NCBI RefSeq assembly: GCF_040796495.1
Contig: NZ_JBFNQN010000002.1
Location: 186,001-250,000, forward strand
Source of the DNA: Kineococcus endophyticus
GTDB taxonomy: Bacteria > Actinomycetota > Actinomycetes > Actinomycetales > Kineococcaceae
Direction of reading: 5' to 3'
Length of the DNA: 64,000 nt
The position numbers and the translations under genes were made by a program. The stretch's first letter is position 1, and each line of letters starts with the position of its first letter. The notes below the pieces were generated by a model. That model did not search any database, was not told the origin of the DNA, and worked only from the letters and a program-made list of their open reading frames with translations. Positions 17,744 through 26,330 of this stretch are shown here, one piece after another.

Positions 17744-18289
17744 TCAGGTGAGGGCGTAGCCGAGCACCGCCACCGTGCCCTCTGCGGGCCGGACGACCGT
17801 CTCGACGCCGGGGTCTTCCGCGGCCACCGTGAGGTCGTGGACGTCCACCACCCCGTCGGGGGCGCAGCCGACGACCGACGACGCCTGGGGATCCACGGGT
17901 GCCGACGCCGGGCTCGGTGACGCGGTGGTGCCGGCCGCCGGCCGGGTGAGGACGGTCAGGGAACCGGTCCCGACGCACGCGACGTGGACCTGGTGCGCGC
18001 CGACCGGGACGAGGTCTGCTCCGGTGACGGACGTGAAGCCCTCCACCTGCCACCCGTCCGGCGTGTCCGATCCCGTGGGGACCTGCGTGCGGCTCACGCC
18101 GACCGCGTCGGCGGGGACCTGGAACACCTGCCCCAGCACCTCGCCGTCGTGGGCCAGTTCCGCCCGGTGGTCGCTGACGGGCGGGGTGCCGACCTGGGCG
18201 TCGTGCCTCCCGTCCGGGGCCGCACCGGCCGAGCAGCCGGCCACCAGGACGAGCACGACGGCGCCGACCGCGGCCCCACGTCTGATCAT
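17744..18289 (-). CDS. Secreted lipoprotein of unknown function
   Basis: The 181-residue product has a lipoprotein signal peptide: basic MIRRGAA, a hydrophobic core, then the lipobox LVAGC with the acylated Cys at residue 19. The mature part is Thr/Val/Pro-rich and beta-like with a Ser/Pro linker (ASPSPASAPVD). A 15-bp palindrome, CATGGT-N3-ACCATG, overlaps the ATG at 18289. No enzyme motif is seen. Confidence 0.7.
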   Translation of the reverse strand: MIRRGAAVGAVVLVLVAGCSAGAAPDGRHDAQVGTPPVSDHRAELAHDGEVLGQVFQVPADAVGVSRTQVPTGSDTPDGWQVEGFTSVTGADLVPVGAHQVHVACVGTGSLTVLTRPAAGTTASPSPASAPVDPQASSVVGCAPDGVVDVHDLTVAAEDPGVETVVRPAEGTVAVLGYALT

Positions 18290-18371
18290 GGTCGAACCAT
18301 GACAGGCGGGGGCGCCGGTGTCCGGCGTTCTCGAACTCCTCAGGAACGCCTTCGTCCCCCTGGGACGAGAG

Positions 18372-18635
18372 TCAGTCCTGGGCTCGTTCCCAGATCAGGG
18401 CGCAGACCACCCACCAACCCACCTGGACGACTCCCGTCCAGAGCAGGACGACGCCGGCCAGGACCATCAGCGCCACGTCGCCGGTCGTCACGCCGGACAC
18501 CAGCAGGAGCAGCCCCGCCACCAGGCTGACCACCGCAGCGGACCGCATCGTGCGCAGGTGGGGGTTGCCCTCGGCGTCGTCGCCGGCGAGCGCGCGCAGC
18601 CGGGTGGACAGGGCCCGCGGGGCGTGAGTGGTCAC
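18372..18635 (-). CDS. Small two-helix membrane protein
   Basis: The 87-residue product starts at GTG 18635, has a soluble N-terminal third (LSTRLRALAGDDAEGNPHLRTM) and two hydrophobic helices (about 33-48 and 52-80). It is unrecognised. It is divergent from the duplicated P-loop gene with a very short shared promoter region. Confidence 0.5.
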   Translation of the reverse strand: MTTHAPRALSTRLRALAGDDAEGNPHLRTMRSAAVVSLVAGLLLLVSGVTTGDVALMVLAGVVLLWTGVVQVGWWVVCALIWERAQD

Positions 18636-18694
18636 GCCTCATCATGGCCCCGTGGTCGTGGGGGCCGCAGCGCAGCGCCTCTACCCTGCTTCCC

Positions 18695-19852
18695 GTGCGG
18701 ACAGCGACGGCGCGGCTCTGGTGGTTGCACGGGTCCCCGTGCGCGGGGAAGTCGGTGACCGCCTGGGAACTCCACACGAACCTCCTCGCCGGTGAGCCCC
18801 GCGCGTACTTCGACGTCGACCAGGTCGGCATGTGCTACCCCGAGCGCGAGGACGACCCGGACCGGTACGCCCTCAAGGCCCGCAGCGCCCGTGCCCTCGC
18901 GCGCTGCCTGGTGGCGGCCGGCGCGAGGACGGTCGTCGTCTCGGGCGTGCTCGACGACGCGTCCATGCAGGCCCTGCGCGGCGAGGCGGTGCACGGCACC
19001 GACGTCGCGTTCTGCCGGGTGCGGGTCGACCGCGACGAACTGGTTCGCCGTCTGCGCGCCCGGTACGGCCCCGACCTCGCCCAGCGCGCCCTCGACGAGG
19101 CGGAGGACGCCGACCGGCTGGACGAGGGGCACCTGACGGTCGACAGCGGTTCGGCCCCTCCCCGGGAGGTCGCCGCGCGGGCCGCGGAACTCCTGGAGGG
19201 GGCGAGGCCCGGTTCCCCGCCGCCACGCGTCGACCCGCTCCCCGCACCACCACCGCTTCCCGCGCCCGACGGTGCCACCGCCGTCCTCCTCGTCGGCCCG
19301 CCCGGTGCGGGGAAGTCCACCGCAGGTTTCGCCCTGTTCAGCACGTTGCTCGACGACGGTCGTCCCAGCAGTTTCCTCGACCTGCAGCAGGTGGGCTTCC
19401 TCGCGGACGTTCCCCGGCCCGCCGACGATCCCGGTGGCCACCGGCTCAGGGCTGCGTGCGTCGCCGAGGTGTGGCGGGAACACCGTGCCGGCGGGGCGCG
19501 CGCCCTCGTGCTGAACGGACACGTGAGGACGCAGGGGGACGTCGCGCACTACCGGGCCGCGCTGGGTGACGTGACGCTCACCGTGGTCCGGTTGCGGGTC
19601 GGACGGGAATCCCTCGAGGACCGGCTGAGGGAACGAACCCTCGGCCTCGGGCCGGCTCTGGCCGGCGACGAACTCGTCGGTGCGGACGCCGACGAGGTGC
19701 AGCGCACCGTGGACCGAGCACTCAGCGAGCAGCGGCGTCTGGAGGACGAAGACCCTGCTGACGTCGTCGTGGACACCGACGGCGTCGACGCCCACGCCGT
19801 CGCGGAGGAGATCGCGGCCCTGCTCGGCGGGGAACCGGCCGAGGACGGCTGA
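18695..19852 (+). CDS. Tandem-duplicated P-loop kinase-like ATPase
   Basis: The product of about 385 residues contains two homologous nucleotide-binding domains. The first has Walker A GSPCAGKSV, then DVDQVGM and an RLRARYG segment; the second has Walker A GPPGAGKST, then DLQQVGF and a matching RLRERTLG segment. Each domain resembles the small AAA_33 or adenylylsulfate-kinase-like phosphotransferases. A Pro-rich linker (about residues 165-190) joins them. GTG at 18695 is preferred, but an in-frame ATG at 18644 would add 17 residues. The substrate is unknown. Confidence 0.7.
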   Translation: MRTATARLWWLHGSPCAGKSVTAWELHTNLLAGEPRAYFDVDQVGMCYPEREDDPDRYALKARSARALARCLVAAGARTVVVSGVLDDASMQALRGEAVHGTDVAFCRVRVDRDELVRRLRARYGPDLAQRALDEAEDADRLDEGHLTVDSGSAPPREVAARAAELLEGARPGSPPPRVDPLPAPPPLPAPDGATAVLLVGPPGAGKSTAGFALFSTLLDDGRPSSFLDLQQVGFLADVPRPADDPGGHRLRAACVAEVWREHRAGGARALVLNGHVRTQGDVAHYRAALGDVTLTVVRLRVGRESLEDRLRERTLGLGPALAGDELVGADADEVQRTVDRALSEQRRLEDEDPADVVVDTDGVDAHAVAEEIAALLGGEPAEDG

Positions 19853-19994
19853 CCCGACGAGTCGACTGGCAACCCTGCCGACGGGTTCGCCCACGGGGAA
19901 CCCTCGTCGGGACCACCGGCTCCGCGCGACGCGCGGCTCCGGCGGCAGTTCCAGGCGGGCTGACCCGTCGCTGCACTGGCCGGAGTGCCCCGGC

Positions 19995-20633
19995 TCACCC
20001 CTCGTGGAGGACGTCGGCTGCCAACCCGGTCAGGATCGCGTCCCGCTCGTGGTCGCCGGCCTCCCTCGTCGCCGACGGCGCCCAGCGCAGCTCCTCCACG
20101 AGCAACAACTCCCCCAGCCCCGCCACGGCGCCGACGTGGCCGTCCTGCTGGAGGGCGAGCAGTCGTGACGTCACCTGCTCGACGGTGATCTCACCCCGTG
20201 ACCACCGCGCCAGCTCGACCGGCAACCACTCCGCCCCGGCGGGTTCCTCTCCCGGCACCGCCTCGTCCACGGCAGCACCGGGCAACTCCTCGAGCATCCG
20301 CCGCCACAGGTCGTCCAGGCCCCACGCGTCGTGCCGGGCATGACCGGCGAGTTCCCTCATGAGGGGGCTGTCCAGCCCCGCCGCCAACCAGCGCGCCGCC
20401 AGACCGGGCAGATCGCTCGACAGCACGAACCCCAGTTCGCGTCCCACGACGGCCTGGCGAACCGTCGGGAGCACCCCCGCGTCGTCCGCCGCAACCCGAC
20501 GCTGCGTCGCGGGGAGGAGTTCGCGCAGGCGCACGCCCGGAGGGCTCACGTCGTCGGGCTGGGGGTCCAGCGGCCGCCGCTCCGTGCTCCGCCAGGCGCG
20601 CTCGCGTCGCCGACGCCTCCACCGTCCCAGCAC
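19995..20633 (-). CDS. Hypothetical protein downstream of the GNAT-AAA+ gene
   Basis: A soluble product of about 212 residues. It begins with a very basic stretch (WRRRRRERAWR), followed by a helical domain (VRLRELLPATQRRVAADDAGVLPTVRQAVVGRELGFVL) and a Glu-rich C-terminal half. The start is uncertain: GTG 20633 is chosen to avoid overlap with the preceding gene, while 20750 would overlap its end. It follows the GNAT-AAA+ gene on the same strand and may work with it. No domain is recognised. Confidence 0.5.
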   Translation of the reverse strand: MLGRWRRRRRERAWRSTERRPLDPQPDDVSPPGVRLRELLPATQRRVAADDAGVLPTVRQAVVGRELGFVLSSDLPGLAARWLAAGLDSPLMRELAGHARHDAWGLDDLWRRMLEELPGAAVDEAVPGEEPAGAEWLPVELARWSRGEITVEQVTSRLLALQQDGHVGAVAGLGELLLVEELRWAPSATREAGDHERDAILTGLAADVLHEG

Positions 20634-20709
20634 CCGACCATCGTGCCAGGCGCGAACCCCGACCTCCCGGTCGATCGCCTTCGCCGGTCCCACTGCTCGG
20701 CGACACGAC

Positions 20710-22008
20710 TCACTGCCGCGCGAGCCGCTCGATGTCCTCGACGAACTCACCGGCGACCTCGGCCGACACCGTCTTGCGCGTCACGGCGATGGCCGCGAGG
20801 TAGTGGCGCGTCGCGGGACCCTCGGGGGCGTCGGCACCCCCCTCGAGCGCCTCCTCCATCGCGGACTGCGAGGCACGGCGAGCGGCGAACTCGATGTCCG
20901 CCGGCGAGAAACCGTCGCTGCGCGCCACGACGTCGCCCAGCGCGATCCGGTCGCGCACCGCGCTCGGGACGTAGCGCTGCCAGATCGCCTCCCGCGCCCG
21001 GGCGTCGGGCAGGCCGATGGGCAGCAGGTAGTCGAAGCGGCCGTGACGCAGGAAGGCGCCGTCGAGGGAACGGATGAAGTTCGTCGCGCACACCAGCAGG
21101 CGCCCCGGGCGTTCCCGGAACGCGGGGATGAGCTTGAGCAGTTCGTTCGTGACCCCTTGCAGGGGCGAGGGAGGCAACCCGCCGCGCCGGCCGGCGATCT
21201 CCTCCACCTCGTCGATGAAGACGACGACGTGCTCGAGGTCCGCGACCCGGCTGAAGGTCTCGCGCAGCGCCCCCGCCAACCCCTGGGGGTCGGCGGCGAG
21301 CCGCGAGGGGAACACCTCGACGAACGGCCACTCCAACCGGGACGCGATGGCGCGGGCGAAGGTCGTCTTCCCGGTTCCCGGCGGCCCGAAGAGGACGACC
21401 GCGCGCGGCGGCGTCACCCCGAACTGCTCCGCGAGTTCCGGCTGCGCCAACGGCACGACGAGACGGCGTTCCAGCAGCGCCTTCTCCTGCTCCATCCCGC
21501 CGATCCCGTCCCACAAGCAGCGCGGCAGCATCCGCCCTCCGAGGTCGTTCAGCAACTGCACTTCCGACCGCTGCAAGGGGAGGTGGCGTTCGACGTAGTG
21601 CAGGTCCTTCTTCGCGACGAAACCCTGCCGGGCGAAGGCCTCGGAGGCGGCGAGGTCGTCGTTCAGCAGCGCCGAGAGCTGGGACAACCCTGCGCCGGAC
21701 ATGACCCGTTCGAGTTCGGCGAGCAGTCGGGCGCCGAGGTCCGGTCCACCGGACGCCGTCCCCAGGAAGACGACCCAACCCTGCGCGTGCGCCGCCCGGC
21801 CCACGACCGCGCCCACGATGCGTCCCCGGGAGTGGGCCACGACCGCGTGGTCCTTCTGGCAGGAGGCCAGGACCTCGGCCAGCCCGTAGACGGGCTCACC
21901 CGTCGTCATCTTGGCGGCCTCCCACAGGGAGAGCACGCCCTCGACGTCGTCGGGGTGGAAGGGACGCAGGCTGACCGGCCCGGAGGACGGGTGCGTTGGC
22001 TCGGACAC
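20710..22008 (-). CDS. GNAT acetyltransferase fused to an AAA+ ATPase
   Basis: The 432-residue product combines two domains. Residues about 12-145 form a GNAT-like fold (SLRPFHPDDVEGVLSLWEAAK; AHSRGRIVGAVVGRA; GARLLAELERVM). Residues about 165-425 form a FtsH/Cdc48-like AAA+ module with Walker A FGPPGTGKTT, Walker B VVVFIDEVEEI, the sensor ATNFIRSLDGAFLRHGRFD with arginine, and a C-terminal small helical domain. The GNAT acetyl-CoA loop (Q/RxxGxG/A) is not well preserved, so it may bind a ligand rather than acetylate. A small unknown gene follows on the same strand. Confidence 0.8.
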   Translation of the reverse strand: MSEPTHPSSGPVSLRPFHPDDVEGVLSLWEAAKMTTGEPVYGLAEVLASCQKDHAVVAHSRGRIVGAVVGRAAHAQGWVVFLGTASGGPDLGARLLAELERVMSGAGLSQLSALLNDDLAASEAFARQGFVAKKDLHYVERHLPLQRSEVQLLNDLGGRMLPRCLWDGIGGMEQEKALLERRLVVPLAQPELAEQFGVTPPRAVVLFGPPGTGKTTFARAIASRLEWPFVEVFPSRLAADPQGLAGALRETFSRVADLEHVVVFIDEVEEIAGRRGGLPPSPLQGVTNELLKLIPAFRERPGRLLVCATNFIRSLDGAFLRHGRFDYLLPIGLPDARAREAIWQRYVPSAVRDRIALGDVVARSDGFSPADIEFAARRASQSAMEEALEGGADAPEGPATRHYLAAIAVTRKTVSAEVAGEFVEDIERLARQ

Positions 22009-22195
22009 CCTGCCACTGTGGGCGCCGGCGGGCGGCCCAGGACTCCGGCTCGGGGCGCAAGAAGCGCAACTCTTGACGTTCCGCGAAGGACGACCGCTCT
22101 TCGGGGGTCGATCGCGTCCCCACCCGCGAAACCACCCGTTCGGGCGCTCAAGGCGGCGGCCTCAAGAACCGAGGAGCACGTGCCGATGAGCGGGC

Positions 22196-22705
22196 ATGCC
22201 GAGCGTGACGCGCACGACGATGGCGGTGGGGATCCTCACCCCGCTCCTGCTGCTGGCCGGCGGTCAGCTCCACGAGACCTCCGTGCGGGACGCCTCGGCG
22301 CCGCCCGTCCCCGCCGACTGCTCCGTCACGGCCCTGTACTCCCACGGCACCGACGCGGCCGGGCTGCGGGGACCGGACGCGGTGCGCGCCGACCTCGCGC
22401 GGCGGGCGGACGCTCTCCGCGCCGACGCCGGACGCGCCGACGCGGCCGGAGCCCGGGACCTTCGTGCGCAGGCCGACGCCGCTCGGGCACTGAGCCGGCC
22501 CGGCGCCGACAGCGACACCGCACCCGGCTCCCTCCGGCTCACCGCCCAGGACGACCAGGGCCGCGTCGTGGCCGAAGCCCGGTACGGCCTCGCCGGCCAG
22601 GTGTTCGTGGAACCGACCGCCGCCGACGGGTACGTCCTGCAGTCCTTCACGTACTCCCTCGAACCACCGGCCGGCCGCGGGAGCTGCACGAACGGCGGCA
22701 GCTGA
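22196..22705 (+). CDS. Secreted or anchored protein of unknown function
   Basis: The 169-residue product has an N-terminal hydrophobic segment (MAVGILTPLLLLAGG) consistent with a signal peptide or anchor. An Ala/Arg/Asp-rich, probably coiled-coil stretch follows (about 55-105, RADLARRADALRADAGRADAAG), then a beta-rich end with two cysteines far apart (ADCSVT and GSCTNGGS). It is divergent from the GNAT-AAA+ gene. The family is not recognised. Confidence 0.5.
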   Translation: MPSVTRTTMAVGILTPLLLLAGGQLHETSVRDASAPPVPADCSVTALYSHGTDAAGLRGPDAVRADLARRADALRADAGRADAAGARDLRAQADAARALSRPGADSDTAPGSLRLTAQDDQGRVVAEARYGLAGQVFVEPTAADGYVLQSFTYSLEPPAGRGSCTNGGS

Positions 22706-22859
22706 GGGATCAGGAACCTCGGGGAACCGCCCTCGCTCGGGGTGTCCAGCGCGGCCTGGAGCGCGTCCCACCGTCCCCGGCCGGAGACGTCGGCGCGGAC
22801 CACCAGGCCCCCCGCCGGGAGTACCCCTGAGGCCGGGAGAACCTTGCAGGAGCAGGCGC

Positions 22860-23753
22860 TCACGCCCGCAGCAGCGCCTCGCAGACGGCGACGAGGGCGA
22901 CGCGCAGCGGGTCCGCCCGGTGCGCGAACTCCCGCTGGGCGCGGGCGTACTCCGCCTTCCCCTCCGGCGTCTCGATCGCGACGGGGCTCAAACCCATCGA
23001 CGTCACGTCGTACGGCGAGGCGCGCATGTCGAGCACCCGGACGTCCTTGGCGAGTTCGAAGCAGTCGAGGAGCAGTTCCCCCGGCACGGCCGGTGACAGC
23101 TTCATGGCCCACCGGTAGAGGTCCATCGTCGCGTGCAGGCACCCCGGTTGCTCCTGCGCCGGCTGGTCCTGGCGCGTGGGCTGCAGCTCGTTGAGGGGGA
23201 CGGCGGTGGGGGTGAAGAACCGGAACGCGTCGTGGTGGCTGCAGCGGATGCGGTGCGACTCCACGACCGCGTCCGTGCCGTCGTGCCCCAGCCGCAGCGG
23301 CAGACCGGCGTGCCGGACCTGCTCAGGACGGGTCCGGTGCACCATCGCCCACTCGTGGAGCCCGAAGCAGGCCAGCTGGGGGGCGCGGCCGCGGGTGGCG
23401 ACGAGGACGTCGCGCGCGAGCCGGACCGTGGCGCGTCTGCGCCCGACGATCCCGGCCGCGTCGACCTGCACGCCCGCGGGGACGGCGACGTAGTTGGCCC
23501 AGTCCGCGCGCTCCTCGGCCCCGGCCAGGACGACCCCGACGCCGGGGTGCCAGCGCTGCAGCTTGCCGGGCGCCCACGCGTAGTACGTGTAGAGGAAGTC
23601 CTCGACGGGGTGCGTCTCCCCCCGGGACCGCCGCTGCGCGGCCTGCCCCGTCAGCGCGGCGGCACGCTCGGCGTGCCGGCGCTCCCGTTCCCGCCAGGCC
23701 GTGGGGGCCAGCACCGGAGCCGCCGATGATTCCTGTGCGCGGGCCGGGTCCAC
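22860..23753 (-). CDS. 3-methyladenine DNA glycosylase (actinobacterial family)
   Basis: The 297-residue product matches the actinobacterial family annotated as 3-methyladenine DNA glycosylase: WRERERRHAERAAALTGQAAQRRSRGE, then HPVEDFLYTYYAWAPGKLQRWHPG, the LHEWAMVHR segment, and the late GCLHATMDLYRWAMKLSPAVPGELLLDCFELA. It would excise alkylated bases. GTG at 23753 is the start; the frame is open far upstream only as an antisense shadow. It is divergent from ku (39 bp between starts), so the two repair genes share a promoter region. Confidence 0.82.
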   Translation of the reverse strand: MDPARAQESSAAPVLAPTAWRERERRHAERAAALTGQAAQRRSRGETHPVEDFLYTYYAWAPGKLQRWHPGVGVVLAGAEERADWANYVAVPAGVQVDAAGIVGRRRATVRLARDVLVATRGRAPQLACFGLHEWAMVHRTRPEQVRHAGLPLRLGHDGTDAVVESHRIRCSHHDAFRFFTPTAVPLNELQPTRQDQPAQEQPGCLHATMDLYRWAMKLSPAVPGELLLDCFELAKDVRVLDMRASPYDVTSMGLSPVAIETPEGKAEYARAQREFAHRADPLRVALVAVCEALLRA

Positions 23754-23792
23754 CCCGTACGGTGGAACTCCGGTCTCCGGAAGGGGTACGTC

Positions 23793-24809
23793 ATGCCACG
23801 CGCCATCTGGAAGGGCGCTGTGTCCTTCGGTCTGGTCAACGTGCCCGTGCGGCTCTACGCCGCGACCGGCGAGCACGACATCCGCTTCCACCAGGTCCAC
23901 CGTACCGACGGTGGCCGGATCAAGATGAAGCGCACCTGCTCCATCGACGGCGAAGAGGTCTCCTACGACGAGGTCGCCAAGGGCTACGAGAGCCCCGACG
24001 GCAAGCTCGTCGTCCTCAGCGACGAGGACTTCGACGACCTGCCGGTGGCCAGCGGCCACGAGATCGACGTGCTGCAGTTCGTCCCCGTCGACCAGGTCGA
24101 CCCGATGATGCTGTCCAAGCCGTACTACCTCGAACCGGAGTCGCGCGCGGCCAAGCCCTACGCGCTGCTGCGGGAGGCCCTCACCGCGACCGACCGCGTC
24201 GCCGTCGTCAAGGTCGCCCTGCGGCAGCGGGAGTCCATCGCGCTGCTGCGCGTGCGCGACAAGGCGATCGTCCTGCAGACGCTGCTGTGGCCGGACGAGA
24301 TCCGGGCGGCGGAGTTCGAGGTCCTCGAGACCGACGTCGAGCTGCGCCCGCAGGAGCTGACGATGGCGGCCTCCCTCGTGGAGTCGCTCGCGGGCGACTT
24401 CCACCCCGAGGAGTTCGAGGACGACTACGCCGTCGCGGTGAAGAAGCTCATCGACGCCCGGCTGGACGACGCGGCCGCCGCCCCCGCCGCGCTCGCCGAC
24501 GAGGACGCCTCCGGTGGCGGAGCGCGCGGCGGCGAGGTCGTCGACCTGCTCACCGCGCTCCAGCGGTCCGTCGAACGGGCCCGGGGCGGGTCCGGTGCGT
24601 CCGCGCCGGCCGAGGTCGCCGACGACGACGCCGAGGGGTCCAGCCGGCCGGCGGCCAGGAAGAGCGCGACGGCGAAGACGACCGCGAAGAAGGCCACAGC
24701 GAAGAAGACGGCGACGAAGCAGACCGCGGCCAAGAAGACGACGACCAAGAAGACGACCGCCAAGACGACGACCGCCAAGACGACGACGCGGGCCCGCAAG
24801 AGCGCCTGA
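23793..24809 (+). CDS. ku: Ku DNA-end-binding protein for non-homologous end joining
   Basis: The 338-residue product is a bacterial Ku homologue that dimerises round DNA ends and recruits LigD. It starts MPRAIWKGAVSFGLVNVPV, the universal Ku opening, and contains the core through EDDYAVAVKKLIDARL. A long Lys/Ala/Thr-rich tail (about residues 285-338, with KKATAKKTATK and KKTTTKKTTAK repeats) should bind DNA. It is divergent from a glycosylase gene; the LigD-type genes lie at 13.8-15.7 kb. Confidence 0.95.
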   Translation: MPRAIWKGAVSFGLVNVPVRLYAATGEHDIRFHQVHRTDGGRIKMKRTCSIDGEEVSYDEVAKGYESPDGKLVVLSDEDFDDLPVASGHEIDVLQFVPVDQVDPMMLSKPYYLEPESRAAKPYALLREALTATDRVAVVKVALRQRESIALLRVRDKAIVLQTLLWPDEIRAAEFEVLETDVELRPQELTMAASLVESLAGDFHPEEFEDDYAVAVKKLIDARLDDAAAAPAALADEDASGGGARGGEVVDLLTALQRSVERARGGSGASAPAEVADDDAEGSSRPAARKSATAKTTAKKATAKKTATKQTAAKKTTTKKTTAKTTTAKTTTRARKSA

Positions 24810-24815
24810 CCCCCA

Positions 24816-24840
24816 CCCCGCCGTCCGCCGGGCGGCGGGG
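24816..24840. terminator. Hairpin downstream of ku
   Basis: Eight-bp arms CCCCGCCG (24816-24823) and CGGCGGGG (24833-24840) enclose a 9-base loop, 7 bases after the ku stop. It is a likely terminator that separates ku from the MFS gene. Confidence 0.55.
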
Positions 24841-24917
24841 TGACCGATGCTTGCCCGAGGCCCCGGCCTCCGGCGTCCGCCCCGTGCGCCGGCCGACGCA
24901 CGGAAGGACCGCCCCTC

Positions 24918-26303
24918 CTGAGCACCGACCCGCCGGACCGGCCCGTCGTGCGGCGGGGTCCGATCCTCGCCGCGCTGCTGGCCGCGACGTTCATGGCCAC
25001 CATCGACGCGTCCATCGTCAACGTCGCGCTCCCGACCCTCGCGCGCGACCTCGACGCCTCCCCCTCGGACACCGTCTGGGTGACGACGGGGTTCCTGCTC
25101 GCGGCGGCCTGCTGCATCCCCGCGACGGCGGCCCTCGGGGACCGGGTGGGCCGGCGGCGGTTGTTCCTCCTCGGCGTCCCGCTGTTCACGCTCGCCTCGG
25201 TCGCGTGCGCGGCGGCCCCGACGCTCGACCTGCTCGTGGCCGCCCGCGTCGTGCAGGGCATGGCCTCCTCGCTCGTCCTCGCCGTCCCGATCCCCGTCTT
25301 CCGCCGCGTCGTGCCGCCCGAGCGCCTCGGCAGCGTGCTGGGACTGAATGCCATGACCGTGGCGCTGGGGACGTCCGCGGGCCCGGCGCTGGGCGGGGTG
25401 CTGCTCACGGTGGCGTCCTGGCCGTGGCTGTTCCTCGTCAACGTCCCCATCGGGGCGGCGGCCACCGCGCTCGGCTGGCGCTACCTGCCGAGCGTGCCGG
25501 GACGCCAGGCGCGGTTCGACCTGCGCGGCGCGCTGCTCGTCGCCGGGGCGATCGCCGCGTTCCTCCTCGGGGTCCGCGGTCTGGGGGCCGTCTCCACGCT
25601 GCCGGTCTCGGTGGCGCTGCTGCTCGTCGCGGTCGTCGTCACGGTCCTGTTCGTGCGGGCCGAACGCCGGGCCGCCGAACCGGTCATCCCGCCCGGGTTG
25701 TTCACGCGCCCCTTCTCCCTGGCGGTCGTCACGGCGACGTGCTCGTTCTTCGGACAGGGGACGGCGTTCGTGGCGTTGCCGTTCCTGTTCCAGGAGTCGT
25801 TCGGGGACAGCGCGTTGCGCTCGGCCCTGCTGTTCACGCCGTGGCCCGCGGTCATCGTCGTCGTGGCACCCCTCGCGGGCCGGCTCGCCGACCGCGTCTC
25901 CCCCACCCTGCTCGCGTGCGTGGGCCTGACCGTCCTGGCCGGCGGCCTGGTCTCCCTCGCGCTGCTGCCCGACGACGCCTCCACCGTCGACGTCCTCGTG
26001 CGGACGGCGGTGTGCGGGCTCGGGTTCGCGGTGTTCCAGTCCCCGAACAACCGGGACATGATGTCGGCCGCTCCCCTGCGGCACTCGTCGTCGGCCGCGG
26101 GCGTCCTGAACCTCAACCGCACGGTGTCGCAGTCGACCGGCTCGGGCGCGGTCAGCGTCGTGTTCGTCGCGACCGGGGTCGCCGCTGGTTCGGCCGCCGC
26201 GCACTCCGACGCCGTGACGAGCGTGCTGTTCCTCGGCGCCGGTGTCGTCGCGGTCGGGGCTGTCCTGGCGGCGGTCCGGTCCCGGGGGTCGGCCGAGGCC
26301 TGA
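24918..26303 (+). CDS. MFS transporter, DHA2-like drug efflux family
   Basis: The product of about 461 residues has roughly 14 hydrophobic helices and MFS signatures: MATIDASIVNVALPTLARDL in helix 1, GDRVGRRRLFLLGV (motif A), and GPALGGVLLTVASWPWLFLVNVPIGA (motif C region of the DHA2 family). It probably exports drugs or metabolites by proton antiport. The start is uncertain: CTG at 24918 has a GGAAGGA ribosome site, GTG 24840 overlaps the ku hairpin, and GTG 24948 is the latest possibility. Confidence 0.85.
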   Translation: MSTDPPDRPVVRRGPILAALLAATFMATIDASIVNVALPTLARDLDASPSDTVWVTTGFLLAAACCIPATAALGDRVGRRRLFLLGVPLFTLASVACAAAPTLDLLVAARVVQGMASSLVLAVPIPVFRRVVPPERLGSVLGLNAMTVALGTSAGPALGGVLLTVASWPWLFLVNVPIGAAATALGWRYLPSVPGRQARFDLRGALLVAGAIAAFLLGVRGLGAVSTLPVSVALLLVAVVVTVLFVRAERRAAEPVIPPGLFTRPFSLAVVTATCSFFGQGTAFVALPFLFQESFGDSALRSALLFTPWPAVIVVVAPLAGRLADRVSPTLLACVGLTVLAGGLVSLALLPDDASTVDVLVRTAVCGLGFAVFQSPNNRDMMSAAPLRHSSSAAGVLNLNRTVSQSTGSGAVSVVFVATGVAAGSAAAHSDAVTSVLFLGAGVVAVGAVLAAVRSRGSAEA

Positions 26304-26330
26304 GCCGTCCGTCCTCGTCGGAACCCCCGG

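Noticed and set aside
18287-18301. CATGGT-N3-ACCATG palindrome at the lipoprotein start as an operator
   Set aside because: It overlaps the start codon itself and has no second copy, so chance is the simpler explanation.
20359-22830. Plus-strand frame of 823 residues opposite the GNAT-AAA+ gene
   Set aside because: The minus strand contains complete GNAT and AAA+ motifs; this frame is Arg/Gly/Glu-rich without motifs.
22860-26204. Minus-strand frame of 1114 residues covering the glycosylase, ku and most of the MFS gene
   Set aside because: Only the last 297 residues match a family. The rest is antisense to ku and the MFS gene.
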